64,000 nucleotides of DNA from Alphaproteobacteria bacterium UBA6038. GTDB taxonomy: Bacteria; Pseudomonadota; Alphaproteobacteria; Micropepsales; Micropepsaceae. Positions within the stretch are counted from its first letter, which is position 1. The number at the start of each line of letters is the position of its first letter. Under the pieces are notes generated by a model, which saw only the letters and a list, made by a program, of their open reading frames with translations, made no database searches and was not told the origin of the DNA. Where the stretch lies: contig DIZC01000097.1 in the NCBI GenBank assembly GCA_002429315.1, positions 1 to 64,000 of the forward strand. Direction: 5' to 3'. A program made the translations under genes and the position numbers. Positions 43,681 to 51,897 of this stretch are shown here, piece after piece.

Positions 43681-44062
43681 GCGTCCCGAACGGTTGGTTT
43701 GTCCTCAAAGGAATGCCCGCCCGGGCGCCGCTGTTCCGGCGGAGGGCCCTTGGGCCTGCTCTACCAGTTTGTGCAGCAGGAGCGGCGGCTGAGGCTTCGC
43801 TGCGGCCCGGCAGAGGGGCTCCTGTAGGGCGGGCGGCATCCGTTTCAAGCCCTCCGGCGCAGGAAAGAAGAGGCCGCCGTCCAACGGAAAACGGGCTTGC
43901 CCGTCGCGCCTAAGTCTTTGCTTCTGTGCAGTATTTTCATGTCACCGGACCGGTGCCTGGCGCAATGTCCGCAGGTCACCCGCCCCATGCAAAAAACGCA
44001 CTTCTCAAAACTGAGGGCAATCCCCATTGTTCTGAACACTGAATGATAAAGGAGGTATTCAC
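43681..44062. other. Non-coding gap of about 380 bases
   Basis: Between the ZIP pseudogene and the AprI-like gene. It shows no convincing gene on either strand and is GC-rich in its first half and mixed in its second. AAAGGAGG at 44050-44057 is the ribosome site of the next gene. Confidence 0.5.
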
Positions 44063-44404
44063 ATGAGCAAACTATCATCCATCGCCTTTGGGGCGGCCGT
44101 TGCCTTGGCCTCCATCACCCTCGCCCACGCCGGTCCGGTGACCGGTTCCTGGAAGCTCAGCGTCGGCCAGAACGACGATCCTTGCGTCGTCACCCTGGCC
44201 GCCGATCCTGGCCTTGACACGGCCGGCGCCGCCAGCGCGACAGGAGACTGCAACGGCGTCGCCTTCGAGCGCTGGAAAGCGACCGGCGCCAAGCTCCAGC
44301 TGGAGCAGAACAATGGAACGCTGGTGGCCTATCTGCGCGCCAAAGGCGATTCCTTCGAAGGCCAGCGGGTGTCCGACGGCAAGCTCGTTGCCCTGAGCCG
44401 CTGA
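44063..44404 (+). CDS. AprI/Inh-like protease inhibitor, secreted
   Basis: 113 residues with a signal peptide (SIAFGAAVALASITLAHA) and an Inh-type beta-barrel: GSWKLSVGQNDDPCVVTLAA, a second Cys in ATGDCNGV, then FERWKATGAKLQLEQ and a terminal LVALSR. The two Cys would form the family disulfide. Members inhibit serralysin-type metalloproteases in the periplasm. No such protease is in the window. A near-perfect ribosome site (AAAGGAGG) and a strong terminator flank it. Confidence 0.82.
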   Translation: MSKLSSIAFGAAVALASITLAHAGPVTGSWKLSVGQNDDPCVVTLAADPGLDTAGAASATGDCNGVAFERWKATGAKLQLEQNNGTLVAYLRAKGDSFEGQRVSDGKLVALSR

Positions 44405-44427
44405 ATTTCACGCATGCTCCCCAACTC

Positions 44428-44456
44428 GGGCCGCGCTCTGCGCGGCCCCTTTTTTT
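44428..44456 (+). terminator. Rho-independent terminator
   Basis: A perfect 9-bp GC stem (GGGCCGCGC with GCGCGGCCC, loop TCT) is followed by C and seven T. It ends the AprI-like transcript. Confidence 0.9.
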
Positions 44457-44562
44457 CAGGCGGCCCTGCGCCGTCATGCGCGTTGCCCGGCTCCGCGGCG
44501 TTGGCTAAACCACCGCCCTTCAGGCTGGAAGGGGACGGCCCGGTGAAACAGGGAAGACTCCC

Positions 44563-46062
44563 ATGAAGGAATTCGGCCATTTCATCGGCGGCGATCAGGT
44601 GCAGGGCACCTCCGGCCGCTTCGGCGATGTGTTCAACCCCGCCACCGGCGAGGTGCAGGCAAAAGTCGCGTTCGCCTCCCGCGCCGAGGTGCGCAAGGCG
44701 GTGGAAGCGGCACTCAAGGCTCTTCCCGGCTGGGCCGCGACGAATCCGCAGCGACGCGCCCGTGTGATGTTCAATTTCAAGGCGCTGGTCGAGAAGAATA
44801 TGGACCAGTTGGCGCATCTGCTTTCGTCCGAGCACGGCAAAGTCCTGGCGGACAGCCGCGGTGACGTGCAGCGCGGGATCGAAGTGATCGAATTCGCCTG
44901 CGGCATCCCGCATTTGATGAAGGGCGAATACACCGAAGGCGCCGGCCCTGGCATCGATATCTATTCCATGCGCCAGCCGCTGGGGGTAGTGGCGGGGATC
45001 ACGCCGTTCAATTTCCCGGCCATGATCCCGATGTGGATGTTCGGTGTGGCGATCGCCTGCGGCAACACCTTTGTCTGCAAGCCGTCGGAGAAAGACCCGA
45101 GCGTGCCGATGCGGCTGGCCGAACTGATGATGGAAGCGGGTGCGCCGGCCGGCGTGCTCAACGTCGTCAACGGCGACAAGGAAGCGGTGGACGCGATCCT
45201 CGAGGATCCCGACATCCAGGCGGTGAGCTTCGTGGGCTCCTCGGCCGTCGCCGAATACGTCTATTCGCGTGGTACGGCACATGGAAAGCGCGTGCAGGCG
45301 ATGGGCGGGGCCAAGAACCACGCCATCATCATGCCGGACGCCGACCTCGATCAGGTGACGAACGAGCTGATCGGCGCCGGCTACGGTTCGGCCGGCGAGC
45401 GCTGCATGGCGATTTCAGTGGCGGTGCCGGTGACGGACAAGCTTGCCGATGCATTGGTCGAGCGCCTGAAGCCGCGGGTGGAATCGCTGAAGGTCTCCAC
45501 GCCAACCGATCCGGAAGCCGCATACGGCCCAATGGTCACCGCGGCGCACCGTCAGAAGGTGCTCGACTATATCGATCTCGGCGTGAAGGAAGGTGCGGAG
45601 CTGGTGGTGGACGGCCGCGGCTTCAAGATGCAGGGCTACGAGAACGGCTTCTATCTCGGCGGCTCGCTGTTCGATCGGGTGACGCCGGAGATGAAAACCT
45701 ACCAGGACGAAATCTTCGGCCCGGTACTGCAGATCGCCCGCGCCGACGATTTCGACGAAGCCATCGCGCTTCCGTCCACGCATCAGTACGGCAACGGCGT
45801 GGCCATCTTCACCCGCGACGGCGACGCGGCGCGCGAATTCGCAAGCAAAGTAAAGGTGGGCATGGTGGGTGTGAACATCCCCATTCCGGTGCCGCTCGCC
45901 TATCACACCTTCGGCGGCTGGAAGCGCTCGGCGTTCGCCGATGTGAACGTGCACGGGCCGGAAGGCGTGCGCTTCTACACCCGCATCAAGACGGTAACGC
46001 AGCGCTGGCCCAAGGGCGGGGTGCGCGAGCATCCCGATTTCGTCATTCCCACCATGAAATAG
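44563..46062 (+). CDS. mmsA: CoA-acylating methylmalonate-semialdehyde dehydrogenase
   Basis: 499 residues. ALDH fold with VVAGITPFNFPAMIPMWM, the catalytic Cys in AGERCMAIS and VGSSAVAEYVYS; QEIFGPVL-like segment (YQDEIFGPVLQI). It oxidises malonate and methylmalonate semialdehydes to acetyl- and propionyl-CoA in valine and inositol breakdown. Confidence 0.94.
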   Translation: MKEFGHFIGGDQVQGTSGRFGDVFNPATGEVQAKVAFASRAEVRKAVEAALKALPGWAATNPQRRARVMFNFKALVEKNMDQLAHLLSSEHGKVLADSRGDVQRGIEVIEFACGIPHLMKGEYTEGAGPGIDIYSMRQPLGVVAGITPFNFPAMIPMWMFGVAIACGNTFVCKPSEKDPSVPMRLAELMMEAGAPAGVLNVVNGDKEAVDAILEDPDIQAVSFVGSSAVAEYVYSRGTAHGKRVQAMGGAKNHAIIMPDADLDQVTNELIGAGYGSAGERCMAISVAVPVTDKLADALVERLKPRVESLKVSTPTDPEAAYGPMVTAAHRQKVLDYIDLGVKEGAELVVDGRGFKMQGYENGFYLGGSLFDRVTPEMKTYQDEIFGPVLQIARADDFDEAIALPSTHQYGNGVAIFTRDGDAAREFASKVKVGMVGVNIPIPVPLAYHTFGGWKRSAFADVNVHGPEGVRFYTRIKTVTQRWPKGGVREHPDFVIPTMK

Positions 46063-46078
46063 GATTAAGGGGCATTCG

Positions 46079-46519
46079 ATGTCGCAGTATGAGTTGCAGC
46101 CGCAGACGCGGAGCTGGCTGCGTTGGGAATGGCGCGCGGCGCTGATCACCATCGTCGGCGGATTCGTCATCGCGGCCGCGTATCTCGGCTACATGACCTA
46201 TCGGGCGGCGCACGCGCCGCAGCCGATCACCGCAGAGCAGCAGGCGCGGGTGAATGCCCAAGCATCGCTTGCGCTGTGCACGGCGGCGCTCGAACGAGCG
46301 AAGGCGTTCGGCATCGTCCCGAATTACGGCAAGCTGGCGAGCCCCGGTCTACGGACAACCGGTGTCAAGGGCCGCTACGACTGTCTCGCCGCCACCAGCG
46401 TGGCGGCCTACACGCTGGCGGCCGATCTGGTGTGCCGCGATTTGCGCGACCAGCGCTGCGTTGCCCTCTACAGCGTCACCCAGCAGGACGGCACGGTGCT
46501 CTACCAGCGGCACAGCTGA
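46079..46519 (+). CDS. Hypothetical single-pass membrane protein
   Basis: 146 residues. One N-terminal helix (AALITIVGGFVIAAAYLGYM) and a soluble domain with four Cys (LALCTAALE, YDCLAATS, LVCRDLRDQRC), probably periplasmic and possibly disulfide-bonded. No family recognised. It starts 16 bases after mmsA. Confidence 0.7.
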   Translation: MSQYELQPQTRSWLRWEWRAALITIVGGFVIAAAYLGYMTYRAAHAPQPITAEQQARVNAQASLALCTAALERAKAFGIVPNYGKLASPGLRTTGVKGRYDCLAATSVAAYTLAADLVCRDLRDQRCVALYSVTQQDGTVLYQRHS

Positions 46520-46572
46520 ACGCCGGATCTTTTTCGGCTACCGCCGTGGACTCGCCGCCGCGGCGGATTGAT

Positions 46573-47541
46573 TCACGTGTATTTGGCGACGAACGCATCG
46601 AAACCGTCCCAGAAGCGGGCGCGGACGGAATCGTTCTCCATCAGGATTTCGTGCTCGGCATCGGCGAGTTCTTCGTACTGTCCGTTGGGCAGGCGCGCGG
46701 CGAATTCGCGCGTGGCCGCCGTGTCGACGATGCGGTCGCGGCCGGCGCCGAACACCAGCGTCGGCGTGAGGATTGCTTCTGCGTAGCCCGGCGACGTCGC
46801 GATATCCATGGAGCGGTACGCGGCTTCCAGCCAGCCCCAGGTCGGGCCGGCAAGCCGCAAATTGGGATGCTCCCGCAGCACCATCTGCGTCCGGTTGAAG
46901 CGCGCGCGATCCGACGTCACCAGCTGATCGGCGAACGTCATCTTGAGCGGATCGCGCTCCTTCATCCCCAACACCCATTGCGAGCCGCGCCCGGCGAGAT
47001 TCTCGGCAAAGCACATCAGGCGCGCCAGCCGCGCCGGATAGCCGCGGGTCTGCGCCCGCAGCATCGGCGCCGACAGCACGGCGGCGGAGAACTGCCTGGG
47101 ACGATCGTGCATGGTGCGCAGCAGGATGTGCGCCCCCATCGAATGGGCGAGCGCGACCGGCGGGCGGTCGGTGAGGTTGTGCACCACTTTGTCCATGAAG
47201 GCCTGCAGGTCGGACAGGTATTGCGAAAAATCGGCGATGTGCGCCTTCAGCGGATTGTCGAGCGCGCGCACGGAGCCGCCTTGTCCGCGCCAATCCAGCG
47301 TCGCCACCGTGAAACCGCGCGACGACAGTTCGCCGATGACTTCGAGATATTTCTCGATGAATTCGGTCTGGCCGTGCAGCAGCACGCAGACTCCTCGCGG
47401 CGTGAGTTCGGGCGATGGCAACAGCGTGGCGATGCGCAGCGATTTGCCGTCGCGGCCGTACAGATAGCGCGGCTGGAGGTCCTCCGCCCTGACGACGCGG
47501 GGGCTGCCGCTCACCCCGCCCGATCCCGCTCGTGCATCCAT
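46573..47541 (-). CDS. Alpha/beta hydrolase, lysophospholipase-like (S33)
   Basis: 322 residues. Oxyanion region CVLLHGQTEFIEKY, DWRGQGGS, nucleophile elbow LAHSMGAH, Asp in GAGRDRIVD and His in DAEHEIL. This is the Hydrolase_4 (monoglyceride lipase/lysophospholipase) layout, including DWRGxGxS. The substrate is unknown. No signal peptide is seen. Confidence 0.87.
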   Translation of the reverse strand: MDARAGSGGVSGSPRVVRAEDLQPRYLYGRDGKSLRIATLLPSPELTPRGVCVLLHGQTEFIEKYLEVIGELSSRGFTVATLDWRGQGGSVRALDNPLKAHIADFSQYLSDLQAFMDKVVHNLTDRPPVALAHSMGAHILLRTMHDRPRQFSAAVLSAPMLRAQTRGYPARLARLMCFAENLAGRGSQWVLGMKERDPLKMTFADQLVTSDRARFNRTQMVLREHPNLRLAGPTWGWLEAAYRSMDIATSPGYAEAILTPTLVFGAGRDRIVDTAATREFAARLPNGQYEELADAEHEILMENDSVRARFWDGFDAFVAKYT

Positions 47542-47687
47542 AGCGCCGCCGACCGCACGCCTCTCTTCACGACCGTTCTAAGAGGGGCGCGTGGAAAGAG
47601 CGTTGCCGTGGCGCTGACGATTTTCTGAAACTGCAAAGCATCTCTCCTCTCCCCCGGATGCGCGGGGTGCGAGGACAGAGACGAAGA

Positions 47688-48011
47688 TCAGCCCCTGGCC
47701 TTCTGGAGGATCGGCCCAAGCCGCATGGCAAGGCCCATGTCGCCGGCCACCCGCAGCTTGCCCTGCATGAAGGCGCTGGTGCCATCGAGCTCGCCCTTGA
47801 TCATCTTGTCGAAGGTTTCGAGGCTCACCGTGATGGTGCAGTCCGCGCTCTTGCCTTCGCCGTCGGCCACGGTGTTCGGCGTGGACTTGCCGTCGATGAA
47901 GACGCTGCCCGGTTCGCCAAAATCGAATTTCAGCGTGCCGCCGAGGCCGGAATCCGCCCCGATCGCAGGGCCCATCCGTTCGATGATCTCCTTGACCTGC
48001 TCATTGCTCAT
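47688..48011 (-). CDS. SCP2 sterol-binding domain protein
   Basis: 107 residues, a stand-alone SCP2 fold: LKFDFGEPGSVFIDGKS, ADCTITVSLETFDKMIKGEL and FMQGKLRVAGDMGLAMRLGP. These proteins bind lipids or acyl-CoA and may shuttle them. It is divergent from the HSL-type hydrolase at 48181. Confidence 0.92.
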   Translation of the reverse strand: MSNEQVKEIIERMGPAIGADSGLGGTLKFDFGEPGSVFIDGKSTPNTVADGEGKSADCTITVSLETFDKMIKGELDGTSAFMQGKLRVAGDMGLAMRLGPILQKARG

Positions 48012-48180
48012 GAAAGCGTCCCTTTCCTCACCGCCGGCTTTCGGCAGTTATCCTATGCCTTCCGCACCCGGCCGAGCGTTCGGCGGGCACTCGCAAATAT
48101 GAGCATTTGTCAGCCGCGCCCGCAATGGCGCCCGCGGGCAAATGGTCGTAACCTGCCGCAGGGCAAAACAGGAGAGCGGA

Positions 48181-49065
48181 ATGGGTGTCGCCGACCGGGC
48201 CGCGGTGTTCGCATTTCTCAAGCAAAACGAGATCGAGAATCTGAGCCTTGGCGAACAGCGGGCGCGGATGGACAGTCTCGCCGATTTCTTTCCGGTGCCG
48301 GACGGCGCCGAAGTGGAGCCGGCGACGGTCGGCGGGATTGCGGGAGAGTGGGTGCGGGCGCGGCGCGCGCGCAACGACGCGGCGCTGCTGTTCCTGCACG
48401 GCGGCGGATATGTGATCGGCTCGCCGAAATCGCACCGGCATCTGGCCGCTGCGATCAGCGAGGCCTCCGGCGTGCCGGTGTTCCTGGCCGACTACCGCCT
48501 GGCGCCGGAGCACCGGTTTCCCGCCGCGGTCGAGGATGCGGTTGCCGCGTACAAGGGCCTCCTCGACTCCGGCATCTCGCCGGCGCGACTGGCAATTGCC
48601 GGCGACAGCGCCGGCGGCGGATTGACCATCGCCACGTTGGTGTCGCTGCGCGAGCAGAAGATTCCGCTGCCGGGCTGCGCGGTGGCGCTTTCGCCGTGGA
48701 CGGATCTGAGTCAGGGCGAAGCCGGCCGAACGCGGCTCGCTCGCGATCCGATGGTGAAGAAGGAAGGGCTCGACGGCATGGCCGCGGCGTATCTTGGCGG
48801 ACAGGACGCCAAATCGCCATTGGCCTCGCCGGTGTTTGCGGATTTGCACGGGCTGCCGCCGCTGCTGATCCAGGTGGGAACGGAAGAGGCGCTCTACGAC
48901 GACGCCGTGCGATTGAAGGCGCGCGCCGAAGAGGCCGGCGTCGAGGTGAGCGCCGAAAGCTGGGGCGGGATGATTCATGTGTGGCACATCTTCCATCCCA
49001 TTCTGTCGGAAGGACGCGATGCCGTGGCGCGCATCGGCACGTATCTGAAGACGCATATCGAATGA
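48181..49065 (+). CDS. Alpha/beta hydrolase, HSL family esterase
   Basis: 294 residues from the ATG at 48181. HSL motifs: oxyanion FLHGGGYVIGSPKSHR, nucleophile in IAGDSAGGGL, then Asp in TEEALYDDAV and His in MIHVWH. It probably hydrolyses short-chain acyl esters. It is overlapped by the next membrane gene (ATGA). The paralogue at 51898 has lost the nucleophile Ser. Confidence 0.9.
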   Translation: MGVADRAAVFAFLKQNEIENLSLGEQRARMDSLADFFPVPDGAEVEPATVGGIAGEWVRARRARNDAALLFLHGGGYVIGSPKSHRHLAAAISEASGVPVFLADYRLAPEHRFPAAVEDAVAAYKGLLDSGISPARLAIAGDSAGGGLTIATLVSLREQKIPLPGCAVALSPWTDLSQGEAGRTRLARDPMVKKEGLDGMAAAYLGGQDAKSPLASPVFADLHGLPPLLIQVGTEEALYDDAVRLKARAEEAGVEVSAESWGGMIHVWHIFHPILSEGRDAVARIGTYLKTHIE

Positions 49066-49481
49066 GCCTGGACGACGCGCCGCCGAGCGAAATCGAATCG
49101 GCGATTCCGCTCGCGCCCCAGAAGCGCGATGCGCTGGGGCAGCTCTGCTTCGTCCTGCATTTCCTGCCGCTGATCTACGTGGTGACCGGATGGCTGGCGC
49201 CGTGGCGCGGCGCGCTGATTTTCTATCTCGTGTTCCTGCCGGCGATGTTCGTGCAATGGAAGCTGAACAAGAGCTCTTGCGTGCTGAACAACATCGAGTC
49301 GCTGATCCGCACCGGGCGCTGGCGCAATCCGTCCAACCGCGAGGAAGGCGCCTGGCTGCGCACCCTGGTGAACGACAAGACCGGCTGGAATCTGTCCCGC
49401 GCCACGATGGATGCTTTCATCAATACCGTGCTGGCGCTCTTCTGGCTGCTGGGTCTCGCGCGGCTGCGAGGTTGGGTTTAG
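49062..49481 (+). CDS. Hypothetical membrane protein
   Basis: 139 residues from an ATG overlapping the esterase stop. Two or three hydrophobic stretches (CFVLHFLPLIYVVTGWLAPW, ALIFYLVFLPAMFVQW and a C-terminal NTVLALFWLLGLARL) flank a soluble loop. The family is not recognised. Four-base coupling implies cotranslation with the esterase. Confidence 0.72.
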   Translation: MSLDDAPPSEIESAIPLAPQKRDALGQLCFVLHFLPLIYVVTGWLAPWRGALIFYLVFLPAMFVQWKLNKSSCVLNNIESLIRTGRWRNPSNREEGAWLRTLVNDKTGWNLSRATMDAFINTVLALFWLLGLARLRGWV

Positions 49482-49798
49482 CACAAACAAGCGCATATCA
49501 TTTGATGCACGGTTCGTGCGCGTGCAGAGGAACGCGTGCGGCCATTCGAAAAAAATGAAATCGCGTTCAGAATGCGATCGATACGCGCAAAGACTATATT
49601 TGCTGCGGCCGGTGCTGTAGCCTCGCATCACTTCGTCTGCATAGGCTGAACCGCGACGGACCGGCCGGTGTGACGGGGGCAGTATGGACTGCCGAAGTAG
49701 CTAGCCGCCGCTTCGCCGTCTTCCAAGAATCGGACCAATCCGCGCGAGGGTGGGGCTGCACGCTGCCGGCCGCTCGCGCTCTGAAGGGGTGTCGTTCC
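49482..49798. other. Non-coding gap of about 320 bases
   Basis: It has an AT-richer start including a run of seven A, then GC-rich sequence. No gene or clear regulatory motif was found; the AAGGGG at 49783-49788 is the likely ribosome site of the next gene. Confidence 0.45.
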
Positions 49799-51019
49799 AT
49801 GAGCAGAGTCAAATTCATTCTGATGTTGTCCGCTGCCGCGGTGGCCGCATCGGCGAGCGCCGAAGCCGCGCCGCTGATTTCATTTTCGCTGAACCTGCCC
49901 GCACCTACCGTGGCAGTGAACCAGGCGCTGTCGCCGAGCGCCATTGCCGGCCGGCTCGGCCAGCAGGGTTTCCGGGTGCAGGAGATGTACCGCAAGGGCC
50001 CGGCTTATGCGGTGACCGCGACCGGCCGCAGCGGCAACAAGGTGCTGCTGATGGTCGATGGCCACAGCGGCGTCATTATCGGCATGAGCGTGCTGGCCGC
50101 CGCGGTTCCCATCGCGCCGCAGGTTGCGCCGAATGCGGTGTTCGTCGACGACCGCCATCCGTTCGGCGCCGTGGTGCCCGAAGTGATCTACGACCATTGG
50201 GACCGCTACACCGAACCGCAATGGGTGCAGGCCGGACCCGTGGCGATCACCGTCAAGCCGACCTATGCGCCGTTCCGATATGCGGTGCCGTTCAAGTTCG
50301 TGCACACCTCGCCGCGCAGCCACAAGAGTTACGCCCTCGCGCCGCCGAACTATCGCGGCATGCAGCTCCGCAACAGCTCCGGACAGCAGATCCGGGCCGC
50401 GGACACGCGCGCCGACGCCGCCGATGAAGAAGCGGCGTATCAGGCCGAACGCGCCGATCAAGCGACCTACGACAAGGAGGAGGCGCTGGGACAGAGAGAC
50501 GAGGCCGATCAGCGCGCCGACGACCTCGACCGGGAGAACAACGATCTCGCCGATTACGGCGCGGAGCAGGAGCAGCGGGCCAACGACGCCGAAGCCCGCG
50601 CCGACGCGGCCGAGAAGCAGCTGGAAGAGCAGGGCCATGCGGACGACCCGTGCGGCTCCGGCTGCGACATCGCAGAGCCGGTCGGCAAAGACACAATCAC
50701 TCCGCAGGAGGAGACGCCCGAACCACCGGCCGCGCCGGAACAGGGCGAAACGCCGGCAGCGCCGGAACAGGGCGGCGGTGGCGAGCCGGCCGTGGCACCC
50801 GAGCAGCCGGCTGCGCCGGACCAGCCCGCTCCGCAGGAAGAACAGCCGGCCCCGCAGCAGGAGCAGGCCGCACCCGAGCCGGAACCACAGCAGGAGCAGG
50901 CGGCACCGGAGCCGGAGCCGCAGCAGGAACAGGCCGCACCCGAGGAGAGTGGCGGCGGTGACCAGGGCGGCGGCGGTGACAGCGGCGGCGGCGGAGATGA
51001 CGGCGGCGGCGACCAGTAA
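49799..51019 (+). CDS. Secreted low-complexity protein with PEPQQEQAA repeats
   Basis: 406 residues from the ATG at 49799. Signal peptide (FILMLSAAAVAASASAEAA), a globular N-domain (SPSAIAGRLGQQGFRVQEMY, VLLMVDGHSGVIIGM), a helical Asp/Ala/Glu-rich region predicted as coiled coil (about residues 200-280), then a Pro/Glu/Gln/Ala region with a near-exact 11-residue repeat (EPEPQQEQAAP) and a final Gly/Asp tail. The function is unknown; surface or periplasmic exposure is likely. Confidence 0.78.
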   Translation: MSRVKFILMLSAAAVAASASAEAAPLISFSLNLPAPTVAVNQALSPSAIAGRLGQQGFRVQEMYRKGPAYAVTATGRSGNKVLLMVDGHSGVIIGMSVLAAAVPIAPQVAPNAVFVDDRHPFGAVVPEVIYDHWDRYTEPQWVQAGPVAITVKPTYAPFRYAVPFKFVHTSPRSHKSYALAPPNYRGMQLRNSSGQQIRAADTRADAADEEAAYQAERADQATYDKEEALGQRDEADQRADDLDRENNDLADYGAEQEQRANDAEARADAAEKQLEEQGHADDPCGSGCDIAEPVGKDTITPQEETPEPPAAPEQGETPAAPEQGGGGEPAVAPEQPAAPDQPAPQEEQPAPQQEQAAPEPEPQQEQAAPEPEPQQEQAAPEESGGGDQGGGGDSGGGGDDGGGDQ

Positions 51020-51032
51020 AAATCGCAATGGT

Positions 51033-51058
51033 GCCCCGCCGTCTTCCGGCGGCGGGGC
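51033..51058 (+). terminator. Hairpin after the low-complexity secreted protein
   Basis: GCCCCGCCG pairs perfectly with CGGCGGGGC across an 8-base loop, 13 bases after the stop. There is no T-run, so termination may be weak or Rho-dependent. Confidence 0.5.
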
Positions 51059-51207
51059 CCCTTCCAACGTTCTGATTCTGGCAGACCGCCAAACGGGGAC
51101 GTGCCCCCGACTTCGCGCAGGACTGTCAGTCGCCCTCTTGAAGTGCCAGAGGGCCGAAATTATCTAGGAGTAGTCCGGGTGGCCTCTAGGCATCTGGACG
51201 CAGAACC

Positions 51208-51257
51208 GGCCTCGGGCCCGTTGAGGGGCGAGGCCTCCACATCGCTTTTAGGAGGTT
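51208..51257 (+). promoter_or_regulatory. Possible ROSE-like RNA thermometer upstream of the small heat-shock gene
   Basis: The ribosome site GGAGG (51251-51255) can pair with CCTCC at 51234-51238 (extended to GGCCTCC/GGAGGTT with two GU pairs). The bases between hold TCGCT followed by AGGA, matching the ROSE UYGCU/AGGA feature. GGCCTCG (51208-51214) can alternatively pair with CGAGGCC (51229-51235), which would free the ribosome site. Confidence 0.5.
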
Positions 51258-51263
51258 GTGACC

Positions 51264-51725
51264 ATGAGATTCGATTTTACCCCGCTGTTCCGTTCGACCG
51301 TCGGCTTCGACCGGCTGTTCGACATGCTGGACCAGGTTTCCCAGTACGACGCCGGTCAGTCCTACCCCCCCTACAACATCGAGCGCTCGGATGAGACCCA
51401 CTACCGCATCACCATCGCGGTCGCCGGCTTCGCCGAGAAGGACCTGAACGTGGAAGTGCACGACGGCGTGCTCACCATTTCGGGCAAGCGCGAAGACAGC
51501 GACAAGTCGGAAGGACGGAACGTCCTCTACCAGGGCATCGCCGGCCGCGCCTTCGAGCGCCGCTTCCAGCTCGCCGAGCATGTCGAAGTGAAAAATGCCC
51601 GTCTCGAGAACGGGCTGCTTCATGTCGACCTCGAGCAGATCGTGCCGGAAGAGAAGAAGCCCCGCCGCATTTCCATCAATGCGCCGGAGCTGAAGACCAT
51701 CGAGGGCAAGGCGAAGGCCGCCTGA
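51264..51725 (+). CDS. Small heat-shock protein, Hsp20 family
   Basis: 153 residues from the ATG at 51264 (GTG at 51258 is too close to GGAGG). Alpha-crystallin domain: YNIERSDETHYRITIAVAGF, EVHDGVLTISGKRED and the C-terminal beta-strand signature (ENGLLHVDL). It acts as an ATP-independent holdase in the cytosol. Followed by a strong terminator. Confidence 0.96.
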   Translation: MRFDFTPLFRSTVGFDRLFDMLDQVSQYDAGQSYPPYNIERSDETHYRITIAVAGFAEKDLNVEVHDGVLTISGKREDSDKSEGRNVLYQGIAGRAFERRFQLAEHVEVKNARLENGLLHVDLEQIVPEEKKPRRISINAPELKTIEGKAKAA

Positions 51726-51751
51726 TCGGACGGACGGTTCGAGAATCCGCG

Positions 51752-51788
51752 AAAAGGCCGGGTGTTCCGCACCCGGCCTTTTCTCTTT
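51752..51788 (+). terminator. Rho-independent terminator after the Hsp20 gene
   Basis: A 13-bp stem (four A, GGCCGGGTG and complement ending in four T) with TTCCG loop is followed by TCTTTT. The A-run upstream and T-run downstream allow action in both directions. Confidence 0.9.
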
Positions 51789-51897
51789 TGTCGGGCCGCC
51801 GCGCCACCGTGGTCAGCGCGGAATAGATCACGTCAGGACGCGGCTGTTGGCAGAGGCAACAATCTTGAGATGACAAAATTGTTCAGGCGGGCCTATT

